This document shows positions 25,750-32,478 of a stretch of DNA of 36,711 bases, piece by piece (within the stretch, counting starts at the first letter, position 1; each line of letters begins with the position of its first letter). A program made the position numbers and the translations under genes. The notes beneath the pieces were generated by a model. The model was given only the letters and a program-made list of their open reading frames with translations. It did not search any database and had not been told where the DNA came from. This DNA is from Rhizosphaericola sp047606825 (GTDB taxonomy: Bacteria > Bacteroidota > Bacteroidia > Chitinophagales > Chitinophagaceae): contig JASGDY010000098.1 in the NCBI GenBank assembly GCA_047606825.1, positions 1 to 36,711 of the forward strand, read 5' to 3'.

Positions 25750-25768
25750 AACCTATTTTCCTTGGGAA

Positions 25769-25776
25769 CAAATGTA
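25769..25776 (-). promoter_or_regulatory. -7 promoter element of the ROK gene
   Basis: The minus strand reads TACATTTG (exact TAnnTTTG) 19 bases before the ATG. No TTG is present at -33. Confidence 0.45.
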
Positions 25777-25842
25777 GCGAATGAGACTACGACACTTAAT
25801 GAATATTTTAAAAAGTTTCTGAAATATAAAAAATACAACTTC

Positions 25843-25873
25843 TTGCACACGACAGAGGCATTTGCTATTTTCG
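25843..25873 (+). promoter_or_regulatory. Probable promoter of the GH30 gene
   Basis: TTG (25843-25845), 20 bases, then TATTTTCG (25866-25873), one mismatch from TAnnTTTG. The predicted leader is about 45 bases. A ROK operator would be expected nearby, but I see no clear palindrome. Confidence 0.5.
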
Positions 25874-25923
25874 CCATCTCAACAGACAACGCACCACACA
25901 AAGAACTGATTTAAATACTATTG

Positions 25924-27507
25924 ATGAAAACGTCCAAACCACTGTCCTTGATGCTCAAACGTAGTTTTACAGGTTCCATGTTTCTTTTTTTGTCCATCTC
26001 CTGCCTGTCGCAAGAGACCAGAAAGATAAAAATAGACAATCGTTCTCGCCACCAGACGATTGACAACATTGGAACTTCCTCTGCATGGTTTACGGAATTT
26101 ATTGGAAAATATTGGGCGGACAGCCAACGGGCGGATATTGCCCGTTGGTTGTTTAGCCAAAAGTTTGACAAAGACGGAAACCCGGAAGGCATTGGATTGT
26201 CGTCTTACCGCTTCAATATCGGAGGAGGCACTACCGAATTGGGAGATTCCAGCAGAATAAAGGATTTCAGAAAAAGAGCAGAATGTTTTTTGAATGCAGA
26301 CGGCACTTACGATTGGTCCAAACAGCGTGGGTATGTGTGGTTTTTGAAAAAAGCAAAAGAATATGGCGTAGGTCAGCTTATTGCGTTTTCCAATACTCCA
26401 CCTGTTTCCATGACACAAAACGGCTTAGGGTATAAAACAGCAAAAGACTATACCTCTAATCTGAAAGCGGACAAGTATCCTGCATTTGCCCAGTTCCTGT
26501 CCAAGGTTTTGCAGCATTTTGACAACATCGGTCTGCATTTTGACTATGTCAGTCCTGTAAACGAACCACAATGGAGCTGGTACAACAATGACCAAGAAGG
26601 ATCTCCCTGGACAAATGCGGAAATACATAAAATAGTGACGGCATTGGACAGCACATTGACAGCCGACAAGGTCAACGCAAAAATCCTGTTGCCGGAAGCA
26701 GGACACCTGGAATACTTATACGCCAAGGAAGGGCTTGCGGGCAAGCAGATACAGACACTTTTCAACAAGAAAAAAACCTCCAGCGTCAACCATTTAAAGA
26801 ACGTTCTAAACGTCGTCGGAGGACATAGCTACTACACCGACGACAACGACACATCCAGGATCAGGATTCGGAAAAATGTCAGGGACTCCGCGCTGAAATA
26901 TGGTACGGCTTACTGGCAAACAGAGTATTCCATGTTGGGTGACGGCTACAAAGAAAACAGGAAAGGAAAAATTGCCGCCATGGACTGCGCTTTGTTTTTG
27001 GGAAAAGTCATCCATGACGATTTGGTCTATGGCAATGCAAAAGCGTGGCAGTTCTGGAACAGTTGCGAACCAGGAAGTCCCGACTTCGACACACGTTATT
27101 GTCTCTTGGCATTGCAGTCACGCGATACCACCTTTCATTCCGGCACGATATTGCCGACAAAGATGCTCTGGGCATTGGGCAATTATAGCCGTTTTGTCCG
27201 ACCAGGCATGACAAGAATCGAAGCCACGGTGCAAGACGGCCTGAGTGAAGAAGAGCAAGCACAGAAAGTCATGGTTTCAGCTTTTGAAGACAAGACGCAT
27301 ATTACAATGGTATTACTAAACTACACGGAACAACCACAAACGATGCTGCTGCCCGATATCGCAGTCCATGGATTGCTTAAAACATTTAAATATTACCTTA
27401 CCGACAACAAACATAACTTGCAATACAGTGCAGGCAAGAACGTCGAAAAGGGTTTCAGACTGACGCCGAGAAGCATCACAACGATAGTCCTGGTCAAAAA
27501 ACAATAG
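25924..27507 (+). CDS. Secreted glycoside hydrolase family 30 enzyme
   Basis: This is a 527 aa exported glycosidase of the GH30 (clan GH-A) kind. From the ATG at 25924 a signal peptide runs through SFTGSMFLFLSISCLS, possibly lipid-modified at the Cys of ISC. The barrel follows with LSSYRFNIGGGT, NTPPVSMTQNG and the acid/base glutamate Glu214 in SPVNEPQWSW. The nucleophile is Glu334 in YWQTEYSML. A C-terminal beta domain typical of GH30 ends in LTPRSITTIVL. The subfamily is uncertain (endo-beta-1,6-galactanase or xylanase-like are possible), so the glycan is not named. A TTG three bases upstream is a less likely start. It is divergent from the ROK repressor and followed immediately by the integrated element. 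Confidence 0.9.
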   Translation: MKTSKPLSLMLKRSFTGSMFLFLSISCLSQETRKIKIDNRSRHQTIDNIGTSSAWFTEFIGKYWADSQRADIARWLFSQKFDKDGNPEGIGLSSYRFNIGGGTTELGDSSRIKDFRKRAECFLNADGTYDWSKQRGYVWFLKKAKEYGVGQLIAFSNTPPVSMTQNGLGYKTAKDYTSNLKADKYPAFAQFLSKVLQHFDNIGLHFDYVSPVNEPQWSWYNNDQEGSPWTNAEIHKIVTALDSTLTADKVNAKILLPEAGHLEYLYAKEGLAGKQIQTLFNKKKTSSVNHLKNVLNVVGGHSYYTDDNDTSRIRIRKNVRDSALKYGTAYWQTEYSMLGDGYKENRKGKIAAMDCALFLGKVIHDDLVYGNAKAWQFWNSCEPGSPDFDTRYCLLALQSRDTTFHSGTILPTKMLWALGNYSRFVRPGMTRIEATVQDGLSEEEQAQKVMVSAFEDKTHITMVLLNYTEQPQTMLLPDIAVHGLLKTFKYYLTDNKHNLQYSAGKNVEKGFRLTPRSITTIVLVKKQ

Positions 27508-27515
27508 CCAAGCAG

Positions 27516-27540
27516 GCAGCTTGCCAACCGGGACGGTGAG
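27516..27540 (+). repeat. Outer inverted repeat of the DUF5053 cassette, left copy
   Basis: CAGCTTGCCAACCGGGACGG preceded by G, followed by T and GAG. The same 25 bases, with C instead of T, occur inverted at 28427-28451. In the plus direction the left copy can be read as QLANRDGEQ in a short open frame ending at TAA, and the right copy as QLANRDGET in the minus small frame. The match may therefore derive from coding sequence duplicated in inverted orientation. It lies just past the GH30 stop codon. Confidence 0.75.
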
Positions 27541-27588
27541 CAGGTTTGTGGAGAGAATGGGTAAAAAATAAAAAACTTTCAAAAATAC

Positions 27589-27619
27589 TTGTTTATTAAC
27601 CAAATGGTTATTACCTTTG
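27589..27619 (+). promoter_or_regulatory. Promoter of the cassette with an internal operator-like palindrome
   Basis: TTG (27589-27591), 20 bases, then TACCTTTG (27612-27619) gives a full Bacteroidota promoter. Between the two elements lies TAACC-AAAT-GGTTA (27597-27610), a symmetric site well placed for a repressor to block RNA polymerase. Transcription should start near 27623, at the inner inverted repeat. Confidence 0.7.
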
Positions 27620-27621
27620 TA

Positions 27622-27639
27622 GTGTCAAAAACAACAATT
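27622..27639 (+). repeat. Inner inverted repeat, left copy (predicted mRNA 5' end)
   Basis: GTGTCAAAAACAACAATT here is perfectly complementary to AATTGTTGTTTTTGACAC at 28287-28304, which overlaps the stop codon of the DUF5053-like gene. The two ends of the predicted two-gene transcript could therefore pair over 18 bases. Confidence 0.8.
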
Positions 27640-27659
27640 TATTTTTTAAACACAAAAAA

Positions 27660-27839
27660 ATGAGCGAGGCACTAAAAAACATTATCGTCAAAAAAATGAT
27701 GGTAAAGCACGCTTTGGAACAATTCAGGAAACTGATGCTTTTAACAGGCAAAAATTACGAAGATGGAGTTAACAAGCTGTTAGACCAGTTGGACATCTTA
27801 ACCAAGATTGAAAAAGAGTTGGAAAAGAAAAAACATTAA
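27660..27839 (+). CDS. Small basic helical protein (59 aa), first gene of the cassette
   Basis: ATG at 27660 opens a 59-codon frame with protein-like composition: MSEALKNIIVKKMMVKHALE, then QFRKLMLLTGKNYEDGVNKL, ending LDQLDILTKIEKELEKKKH. It predicts two amphipathic helices, the second with coiled-coil heptads, and a basic lysine-rich tail. It is preceded by a strong promoter and an A-rich leader (CACAAAAAAATG). It is followed after 44 bases by the DUF5053-like gene, so both probably form one operon. I do not recognise the family. A small DNA- or partner-binding protein of phage type is one guess. Confidence 0.6.
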   Translation: MSEALKNIIVKKMMVKHALEQFRKLMLLTGKNYEDGVNKLLDQLDILTKIEKELEKKKH

Positions 27840-27846
27840 TCACCAA

Positions 27847-27866
27847 AGCCCCTGTAAAAAGGGGCT
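27847..27866 (+). other. Intercistronic hairpin
   Basis: AGCCCC (27847-27852) and GGGGCT (27861-27866) pair around an A-rich loop. ATTAAAAA follows rather than a T-run, so it is more likely an mRNA-processing, stability or attenuating structure than a terminator. Confidence 0.45.
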
Positions 27867-27883
27867 ATTAAAAACTTTCAATT

Positions 27884-28288
27884 ATGTTACAAAAAGAATT
27901 AGCCACCTTGAAAAAATACATCGGCAAAGACGATGATAAATTTGATAAGCATCTGGCAATCATCAAAGAAAAATATAAATCAGAAAAGGACATTGCACAA
28001 ATTGACAAGTTTATCCGTGACGGACTAAACGAATTGACACAAGACTTGATGGAGTTCAACGAAGACTTGACAGTCAAAGAGAAATTGAGAAACGTCAGCG
28101 AAATCGTTAGTTTGTCTTACATTGCCCAAACTTATTTCGGTAAAAAAAGACACTGGCTTTACCAAAAAATAAACGGAAACATCGTAAATGGGAAAGCCGC
28201 AACGTTCGACGAAAAGGAACTGGAAAAATTGGATTTCGCATTGCAGGATATTTCTAAAAAGATTGGCTCGGTTAGCGTTTCGCGTTAA
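27884..28288 (+). CDS. DUF5053-like phage-type protein
   Basis: This is a 134 aa cytoplasmic protein. The N-terminal half is charged and helical (KKYIGKDDDKFDKHLAIIKE). The C-terminal half has a conserved-looking block VSLSYIAQTYFGKKRHWLYQ then KINGNIVNGKAATFDEKELE. It ends LDFALQDISKKIGSVSVS, which I recall as the DUF5053 signature found in Bacteroidota phages and prophages. SYIAQTYFGK and WLYQKINGN look like a helix-turn-helix, so DNA binding is plausible. It is the second gene of the cassette, and its stop overlaps the inner inverted repeat and precedes a strong terminator. Function is unknown. Confidence 0.65.
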   Translation: MLQKELATLKKYIGKDDDKFDKHLAIIKEKYKSEKDIAQIDKFIRDGLNELTQDLMEFNEDLTVKEKLRNVSEIVSLSYIAQTYFGKKRHWLYQKINGNIVNGKAATFDEKELEKLDFALQDISKKIGSVSVSR

Positions 28289-28304
28289 TTGTTGTTTTTG
28301 ACAC
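28287..28304 (+). repeat. Inner inverted repeat, right copy
   Basis: AATTGTTGTTTTTGACAC is the exact reverse complement of 27622-27639. It begins inside the TAA of the DUF5053-like gene and ends two bases before the terminator stem. Confidence 0.8.
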
Positions 28305-28306
28305 CC

Positions 28307-28338
28307 GCCCCGCACCTTGCCAATGTGCGGGGCTTTTT
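28307..28338 (+). terminator. Terminator of the cassette
   Basis: A perfect 9-bp GC-rich stem, GCCCCGCAC (28307-28315) and GTGCGGGGC (28325-28333), with a 9-nt loop and then TTTTT. Confidence 0.92.
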
Positions 28339-28348
28339 GTTTTCAAGA

Positions 28349-28527
28349 CTACCCTTTCCGCTTCCTGATCCTCCTCGTATGGTTGCCCCTTTTTATCTCC
28401 ACGTAGTCGCCGTAGTCGGTGACCGTCTCGCCGTCCCGGTTGGCAAGCTGCTCCAAACGAATAAAAACAAAAAAAATGAAAATTACATTTTTTTTGCTAC
28501 ATATGTACCTTCCTCCTTTTCCCCCAT
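28349..28527 (-). pseudogene. Small gene or gene tail (..LANRDGETVTDYGDYVEIKRG..), frame-broken start
   Basis: On the minus strand a clear coding tail reads RLEQLANRDGETVTDYGDYV followed by EIKRGNHTRRIRKRKG and TAG at 28349. Its codons are GC-rich and protein-like. Upstream an ATG at 28527 starts MGEKEEGTYVAKK, but this joins the tail only if the run of eight A (28488-28495) is read with one base more or less. The region between is low-complexity AT. Either it is a gene broken by a homopolymer error or mutation, or translation starts inside (TTG at 28456). The highly basic C-terminus suggests nucleic-acid binding. It is downstream of the integrase on the same strand. Confidence 0.45.
28427..28451 (-). 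repeat. Outer inverted repeat of the cassette, right copy
   Basis: Reverse complement of 27516-27540 with one mismatch (C for T at the 22nd position). It lies inside the small minus-strand frame. Together the two copies enclose the promoter, both cassette genes and their terminator, about 890 bases. Confidence 0.75.
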
Positions 28528-28572
28528 CTCACACACCCCCTGCCCTTATACCCATTCTAAGAGCCTAGGATT

Positions 28573-28601
28573 AACCCCGGTGTCCCCATGCCGGGGTTTT
28601 T
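28573..28601. terminator. Hairpin terminator at the integrase 3' end
   Basis: AACCCCGG (28573-28580) and CCGGGGTT (28591-28598) pair around TGTCCCCATG and are followed by TTT on the plus strand. On the minus strand the stem lies directly behind the integrase stop codon, with only a short T stretch. Confidence 0.65.
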
Positions 28602-29874
28602 ATTTGTCTGAAATAAACGACGGCGATTTTTCAATAATCAACCGCTTGTTTATCTCCCGTAACTGGGTAATATACCGTTCTGTCATCTGGCTGGAACTAT
28701 GCCCATACATCGACCGTAGGGCTTCAAGGCTTACCCCGGCAAGTATCTTGTCGTCCGCTCCAGTATGCTTCATTGCATATTGGTGTTTTTTTATTCCCAA
28801 TCCAGTCTTCGGTGAAATGATAAGCATGTTCCAAAGTTTAGTCGCCGTATCGCGCAACATTGGGTATGGCTGTGGCCTGAAATACCGTTGGTCGGTTGCA
28901 GGTGGCCGGCGGCGGTCATTAGGGTCTGCTGTAGACCCGAAAACATAATAGGTTGACGGGAAGCATTCCAATTTCATCTCCCTAAGAAAAGTATAAAGCT
29001 CGTCATTGACAGGTACATATCGTATTTTCTTAGTCTTGCTATTGCCTTTCTTAATGTCTGGGACTATACGCACCTCACGGCTTACCAAGTCAACGTCCTT
29101 TATTTGTATCATCAGAACTTCTTTTGGGCGTATGCCAGTATGATAAATCGCCATCAAATAAACGAAATAACTGTAATGCGTAAGATAGAGGTGTTCCTGT
29201 ATCCTTTTCTTTTCTTCCACTGTCAAAGGCTCATACTTACGGGAGCTTTCGGCGACAGGGAGCGTCTTTACTTTCTTGACTACGTTGTTTTCGACGATTT
29301 CCCACTCCTCAAGTATGGAAAACAAGGCGCAGAGGTAAGCCCTGTTTTTGTTGTATGAGTAGTTGGACCATGTATGACGCGTCTTTAACAAGTGTTCGCC
29401 TATCACCAAAATGTCACGTTTGGTAAATTCATGGATTGCTTTTTTGTGGAGTTTCAACACGGAACAGGCATCCGAATACAGTTTAGCCGTATTGGAGTAA
29501 TCCAGTTTCGTCTTGACCGACCATTTGCCTTTTTCAAGCGCAAATTTCATTGCTTCCGAAAAAGTCAAATCAATACTGTCGCGTTTGCTTTCGGCTTTCT
29601 CGTTTTCATTTTCTTGCAAAAATTCCTTGATGGACTGCCGGTAGGGAAGCCATCCGGCCTCTATGGATTCCGTTATGATTTTTGAGATCGCCTTTCCGGC
29701 AGTATAGCGCAACGTCCTGGTCTTGTGCCAGTTCAGCTTCATGCGCACTTGTACATGTGTACGCACATGCGTTTCAGGATGGTTATAGGAAAAACCCACA
29801 TACCATTCTTTTTTCATGTCCCCTCCGAAATCATGTAGTTTAAGGTTGGAGATTACGATTTTGTTTTCTGTCAT
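28600..29874 (-). CDS. Tyrosine recombinase (phage-type integrase)
   Basis: This is a site-specific recombinase of about 424 aa from the ATG at 29874. It has an N-terminal arm-binding part, a SAM-like core-binding domain (LTFSEAMKFALEKGKWSVKTKLDYSNTAK) and a catalytic domain. Counted from the upstream GTG at 29931, the catalytic residues are Arg268 (HTGIRPKEVL), the box II region HQYAMKHTGADDKI with Lys388-His389, His411 and the nucleophile Tyr420 in YGHSSSQMTERYI. Box II has Lys where many recombinases have Arg, a change I recall from other Bacteroidota integrases. The GTG start would put the direct repeats at 29894-29914 inside the gene. It faces the 3' end of tRNA-Ala(GGC), the classic position for an integrated element. 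Confidence 0.92.
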   Translation of the reverse strand: MTENKIVISNLKLHDFGGDMKKEWYVGFSYNHPETHVRTHVQVRMKLNWHKTRTLRYTAGKAISKIITESIEAGWLPYRQSIKEFLQENENEKAESKRDSIDLTFSEAMKFALEKGKWSVKTKLDYSNTAKLYSDACSVLKLHKKAIHEFTKRDILVIGEHLLKTRHTWSNYSYNKNRAYLCALFSILEEWEIVENNVVKKVKTLPVAESSRKYEPLTVEEKKRIQEHLYLTHYSYFVYLMAIYHTGIRPKEVLMIQIKDVDLVSREVRIVPDIKKGNSKTKKIRYVPVNDELYTFLREMKLECFPSTYYVFGSTADPNDRRRPPATDQRYFRPQPYPMLRDTATKLWNMLIISPKTGLGIKKHQYAMKHTGADDKILAGVSLEALRSMYGHSSSQMTERYITQLREINKRLIIEKSPSFISDK

Positions 29875-29893
29875 ATCCAAAGCTTTAAATAAG

Positions 29894-29914
29894 CGTCTTG
29901 ACTCTCGTCTTGAC
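29894..29914. repeat. Direct repeats, candidate integrase arm sites
   Basis: CGTCTTGAC occurs twice (29894-29902 and 29906-29914) with three bases between, a 12-base period. They lie between the integrase start and the tRNA gene, where arm-type integrase or excisionase sites are usually found. Confidence 0.45.
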
Positions 29915-29965
29915 TTTTTTAACTTTGGCACTTCGCAATTATGACAATCAATTACTTATGTAATC

Positions 29966-30042
<77 letters not shown>

Positions 30043-30051
30043 GAAAGGCTG

Positions 30052-30082
30052 CAAATGTAGTCGTTTGCATAAAAACATCCAA
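30052..30082 (-). promoter_or_regulatory. Promoter of tRNA-Ala
   Basis: On the minus strand TTG (30082-30080), 20 bases, then TACATTTG (30059-30052), just upstream of the tRNA 5' end. Both elements fit the Bacteroidota consensus. Confidence 0.7.
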
Positions 30083-30093
30083 AAATATTGCGC

Positions 30094-30101
30094 TAACTTT
30101 G
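30094..30101 (+). promoter_or_regulatory. -7 promoter element of the DUF6728 gene
   Basis: TAACTTTG matches TAnnTTTG exactly, 22 bases before the ATG. There is no TTG at the expected -33 distance. Confidence 0.5.
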
Positions 30102-30123
30102 ATGGATTAAAAAATTCAATCCA

Positions 30124-30291
30124 ATGAAGTTTTTGGACCAGATAGCCCGTTATCTCTACATCAAGAAAAAAGACCCCGACGAGGAGGTCAACACCAATAC
30201 CAAACTGATGCACGGTATGAACAGGATTTCCATCATCGTGTTCCTGATTGCTGTGTGCATTGTCATCATCCGACTGATTTTCAAACACTGA
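30124..30291 (+). CDS. DUF6728 family small membrane protein
   Basis: This is a 55 aa protein. A soluble start (MKFLDQIARYLYIKKKDPDE) is followed by KLMHGMNRISI and one membrane helix (IIVFLIAVCIVIIRLIF). The phrases RYLYIKKKDP and LMHGMNRISI match what I recall of the small Bacteroidota-specific DUF6728 family. Its function is unknown, and the single span suggests inner-membrane location. It diverges from tRNA-Ala and is convergent with lpxB, with only 40 bases to the lpxB stop and no obvious terminator between. Confidence 0.7.
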   Translation: MKFLDQIARYLYIKKKDPDEEVNTNTKLMHGMNRISIIVFLIAVCIVIIRLIFKH

Positions 30292-30331
30292 ACTCCGTAA
30301 AAATAAAAGTCAAAAACAGGTGTCGATACAA

Positions 30332-31477
30332 CTAACCTTGCGCCAGCCTGTAGACAATGTCCGCTGCTTTTTCGGAAGCACTGCCGCCCGCATACAGTTT
30401 ATAGTGGAGTTCTTTATAGTCTTTTTGTAGTTGTTCCTGCGTGTTTTTGTCTTCCAGCAAAAGCTTGAGCTGGGCGGTGATGTTGGGGACGTTAAGCGCG
30501 TCCTGTATCAATTCTTTTACGACTTCCCTGTCCATGATGAGGTTGACCAGCGAGATGAAACGCACCTTGATTAAGCGTTTTGCGATTTCATAGCTGATTT
30601 TACTTCCTTTGTAGCACACGATTTCCGGTGCAGTAAAGAGTGCGGTTTCCAGTGTCGCCGTCCCGCTGGTGACGAGCAATGCTTTGGCTTGCTGCATGAT
30701 GTCGTAGGTACGGTGTTGCAGCAGTTGCACATTGGGATAAGCCGCCATGAACGGTTGGTAAAAATCCGCATCCAAACCTGGGGCCTGTCCTATCACAAAC
30801 TGATAGTCAGGAAACACCGCCGCCATCCGCAACATAATCGGCAGTTTTTTGGCGACTTCCTGTTTGCGGCTTCCGGGAAGTAGCCCGATGATGGGTTTGG
30901 AGGAAATGGCTTGTTTCGGTTGTGATTCACTTTTGGCAATCTCCTCCAGCAAAGGATGTCCCACATAGTCAACGTCCCAGTCCCATTTGTTTTTAAAATA
31001 CGCTTTTTCAAAAGGTAAAATAACCAGCATCTTGTCTATGCAGTGTTTCATCTTGGGCACTCTCCCCTCCTTCCACGCCCAGACCTGGGGGGCGATGTAA
31101 AAAACGACTTTGATATTTTCTTTTTTTGCCCATTCCGCAATGCGCAGGTTAAATCCGGGATAGTCAATCAGGACCAATACATCCGGCTTGTATTGCAGAA
31201 TATCTTTTTTACAAAATTTAATATTTCCCAATATCGTGCGTAAGTTGGCGACGACTTCCACAAAACCCATAAAAGCCAGGTCCCGGTAGTGTTTGACCAA
31301 GGTGGCGCCGGCAGCCTGCATCCTGTCTCCACCCCAACAACGAAGGTCCGCCTGTTGGTCTTTCCGGAGTATGGCCGTAATCAAGTTGCTTCCGTGCAAG
31401 TCGCCGCTTGCTTCTCCTGCTATGATATAGTATCGCAATCTTTTAATTTGATAATTTGATAATGAATTTGTAAGCAT
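30332..31477 (-). CDS. lpxB: Lipid-A-disaccharide synthase
   Basis: This GT19 glycosyltransferase joins UDP-2,3-diacylglucosamine and lipid X into the lipid A disaccharide at the inner membrane. It is 381 aa from the ATG at 31477. Signatures are RYYIIAGEASGDLHGSNL at the start, GGDRMQAAGATLVKHYRDLAFMGFVEV, VLIDYPGFNLRIAEWAK, YIAPQVWAWKEGRVPKMK, and the donor-site GLLPGSRKQEV with LVTSGTATLETAL. A GTG at 31492 would add five residues and is less likely. About 14 residues precede the conserved RYYIIAGEASGD, so the exact start is a little uncertain. It is followed upstream by the SAM hydrolase-family gene on the same strand. Confidence 0.95.
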   Translation of the reverse strand: MLTNSLSNYQIKRLRYYIIAGEASGDLHGSNLITAILRKDQQADLRCWGGDRMQAAGATLVKHYRDLAFMGFVEVVANLRTILGNIKFCKKDILQYKPDVLVLIDYPGFNLRIAEWAKKENIKVVFYIAPQVWAWKEGRVPKMKHCIDKMLVILPFEKAYFKNKWDWDVDYVGHPLLEEIAKSESQPKQAISSKPIIGLLPGSRKQEVAKKLPIMLRMAAVFPDYQFVIGQAPGLDADFYQPFMAAYPNVQLLQHRTYDIMQQAKALLVTSGTATLETALFTAPEIVCYKGSKISYEIAKRLIKVRFISLVNLIMDREVVKELIQDALNVPNITAQLKLLLEDKNTQEQLQKDYKELHYKLYAGGSASEKAADIVYRLAQG

Positions 31478-31584
31478 CTTCCTTCTCAGCACCGTCTCCA
31501 GAAAGAGACTTTGAAGAAAGATGTGAATAATTTTATGCCGTAAGGTGGTGTCTAAACAACCTCAATATAAACACGACCGAAGGG

Positions 31585-32463
31585 TTATTGTATCGTTGAT
31601 ACAATTGTCTGGGCCGCCGTTTTTTCTTCCGGAACGGATTTAAAATAGATACGCACCGTTTTATAAAACCAGTTGTTCTGCTGCGAAGTGCCGGAAACGC
31701 CCGCATCCGAAATCCCTTGCAGACCAAACAATCCAGCGACATTGCCTTTGTTGATGGCTATCTCTAGGTAACCTGCGGAGTTGAACCATGCAAATTTTTC
31801 GCCAACACCGACGGAAGCATAGTTTTCGCTGATCTGGTTGATGATTTCGCTCCTGGTAAATACGATTTGGAAATTGCGGCTGGCACGATGCTCCTCAAAT
31901 TCTTCTTTCGTGATATTGACGACCACATTTTCATAATGGTCGATAAAGATGATTTGACCTTCTATCCAATCGGCTCCGATGGTCGCACGAAGCGAATATT
32001 TTTCGACGATGTTGTCGACGGGTTGTCCTATTTCGGAAATATTTTTTCCTTGGTCAATCAAAGCGACCGTCTGCGCCAAAGTATGTGTGAAAGCCAATGT
32101 TGTCATGCCTTTCGCGTTAACGACTGGAACGGAAACCAGTTCTTTCGGCACTTCGCCGGCAATCATGGTCAATATGCCGTTGTCGGGACAGGCAATCGTC
32201 TGGTCGTTGTATTTTGCCAGCAAGAGCCTATCCGGGTTCTGTTCAAACAAATTCAATATGATGGCATGTACCGTCCCTTGGGGGAAATGCTTGATAGCGT
32301 TGCTGCATATATAGGCCGACTGCGGATAGTTGGAGGACGAAAGATGGTGTGTGATGTCCACGATATTGAGTTCGCGCGTGGCGGATACGAGCTGTCCCTT
32401 GATAGCTCCGACGATGTAATCATTCAATCCAATATCCGTTGACAATGTAAGCACTGACGCCAT
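31585..32463 (-). CDS. SAM hydrolase / SAM hydroxide adenosyltransferase family protein (DUF62)
   Basis: This is a 292 aa protein of the DUF62 family, whose characterised members split S-adenosylmethionine to adenosine and methionine using water (fluorinase and chlorinase are relatives). It starts VLTLSTDIGLNDYIVGAIKG, with the SAM-contacting TDIGxxDxxVG. It continues with NIVDITHHL, CPDNGILTMI and IDHYENVVVNIT, and ends with YLEIAINKGNVAGLFGL, all family hallmarks. The halide-site loop of fluorinases is absent, so hydrolase activity is the better guess. It lies 15 bases downstream of the SDR gene and probably shares its transcript. Confidence 0.88.
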   Translation of the reverse strand: MASVLTLSTDIGLNDYIVGAIKGQLVSATRELNIVDITHHLSSSNYPQSAYICSNAIKHFPQGTVHAIILNLFEQNPDRLLLAKYNDQTIACPDNGILTMIAGEVPKELVSVPVVNAKGMTTLAFTHTLAQTVALIDQGKNISEIGQPVDNIVEKYSLRATIGADWIEGQIIFIDHYENVVVNITKEEFEEHRASRNFQIVFTRSEIINQISENYASVGVGEKFAWFNSAGYLEIAINKGNVAGLFGLQGISDAGVSGTSQQNNWFYKTVRIYFKSVPEEKTAAQTIVSTIQ

Positions 32464-32478
32464 TGTAGATTTACCTCC

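Noticed and set aside
27541..27566. Left attachment site matching the tRNA-Ala 3' end
   Set aside because: TTTGTGGAGAGAAT is only loosely like the tRNA end TCTGGTGGAGAATACC. The match needs a gap and covers about a dozen bases, so it is not called.
28289..28948. 219-codon plus-strand frame across the cassette terminator and integrase end
   Set aside because: It runs through a terminator and antisense to the integrase catalytic domain. A shadow frame.
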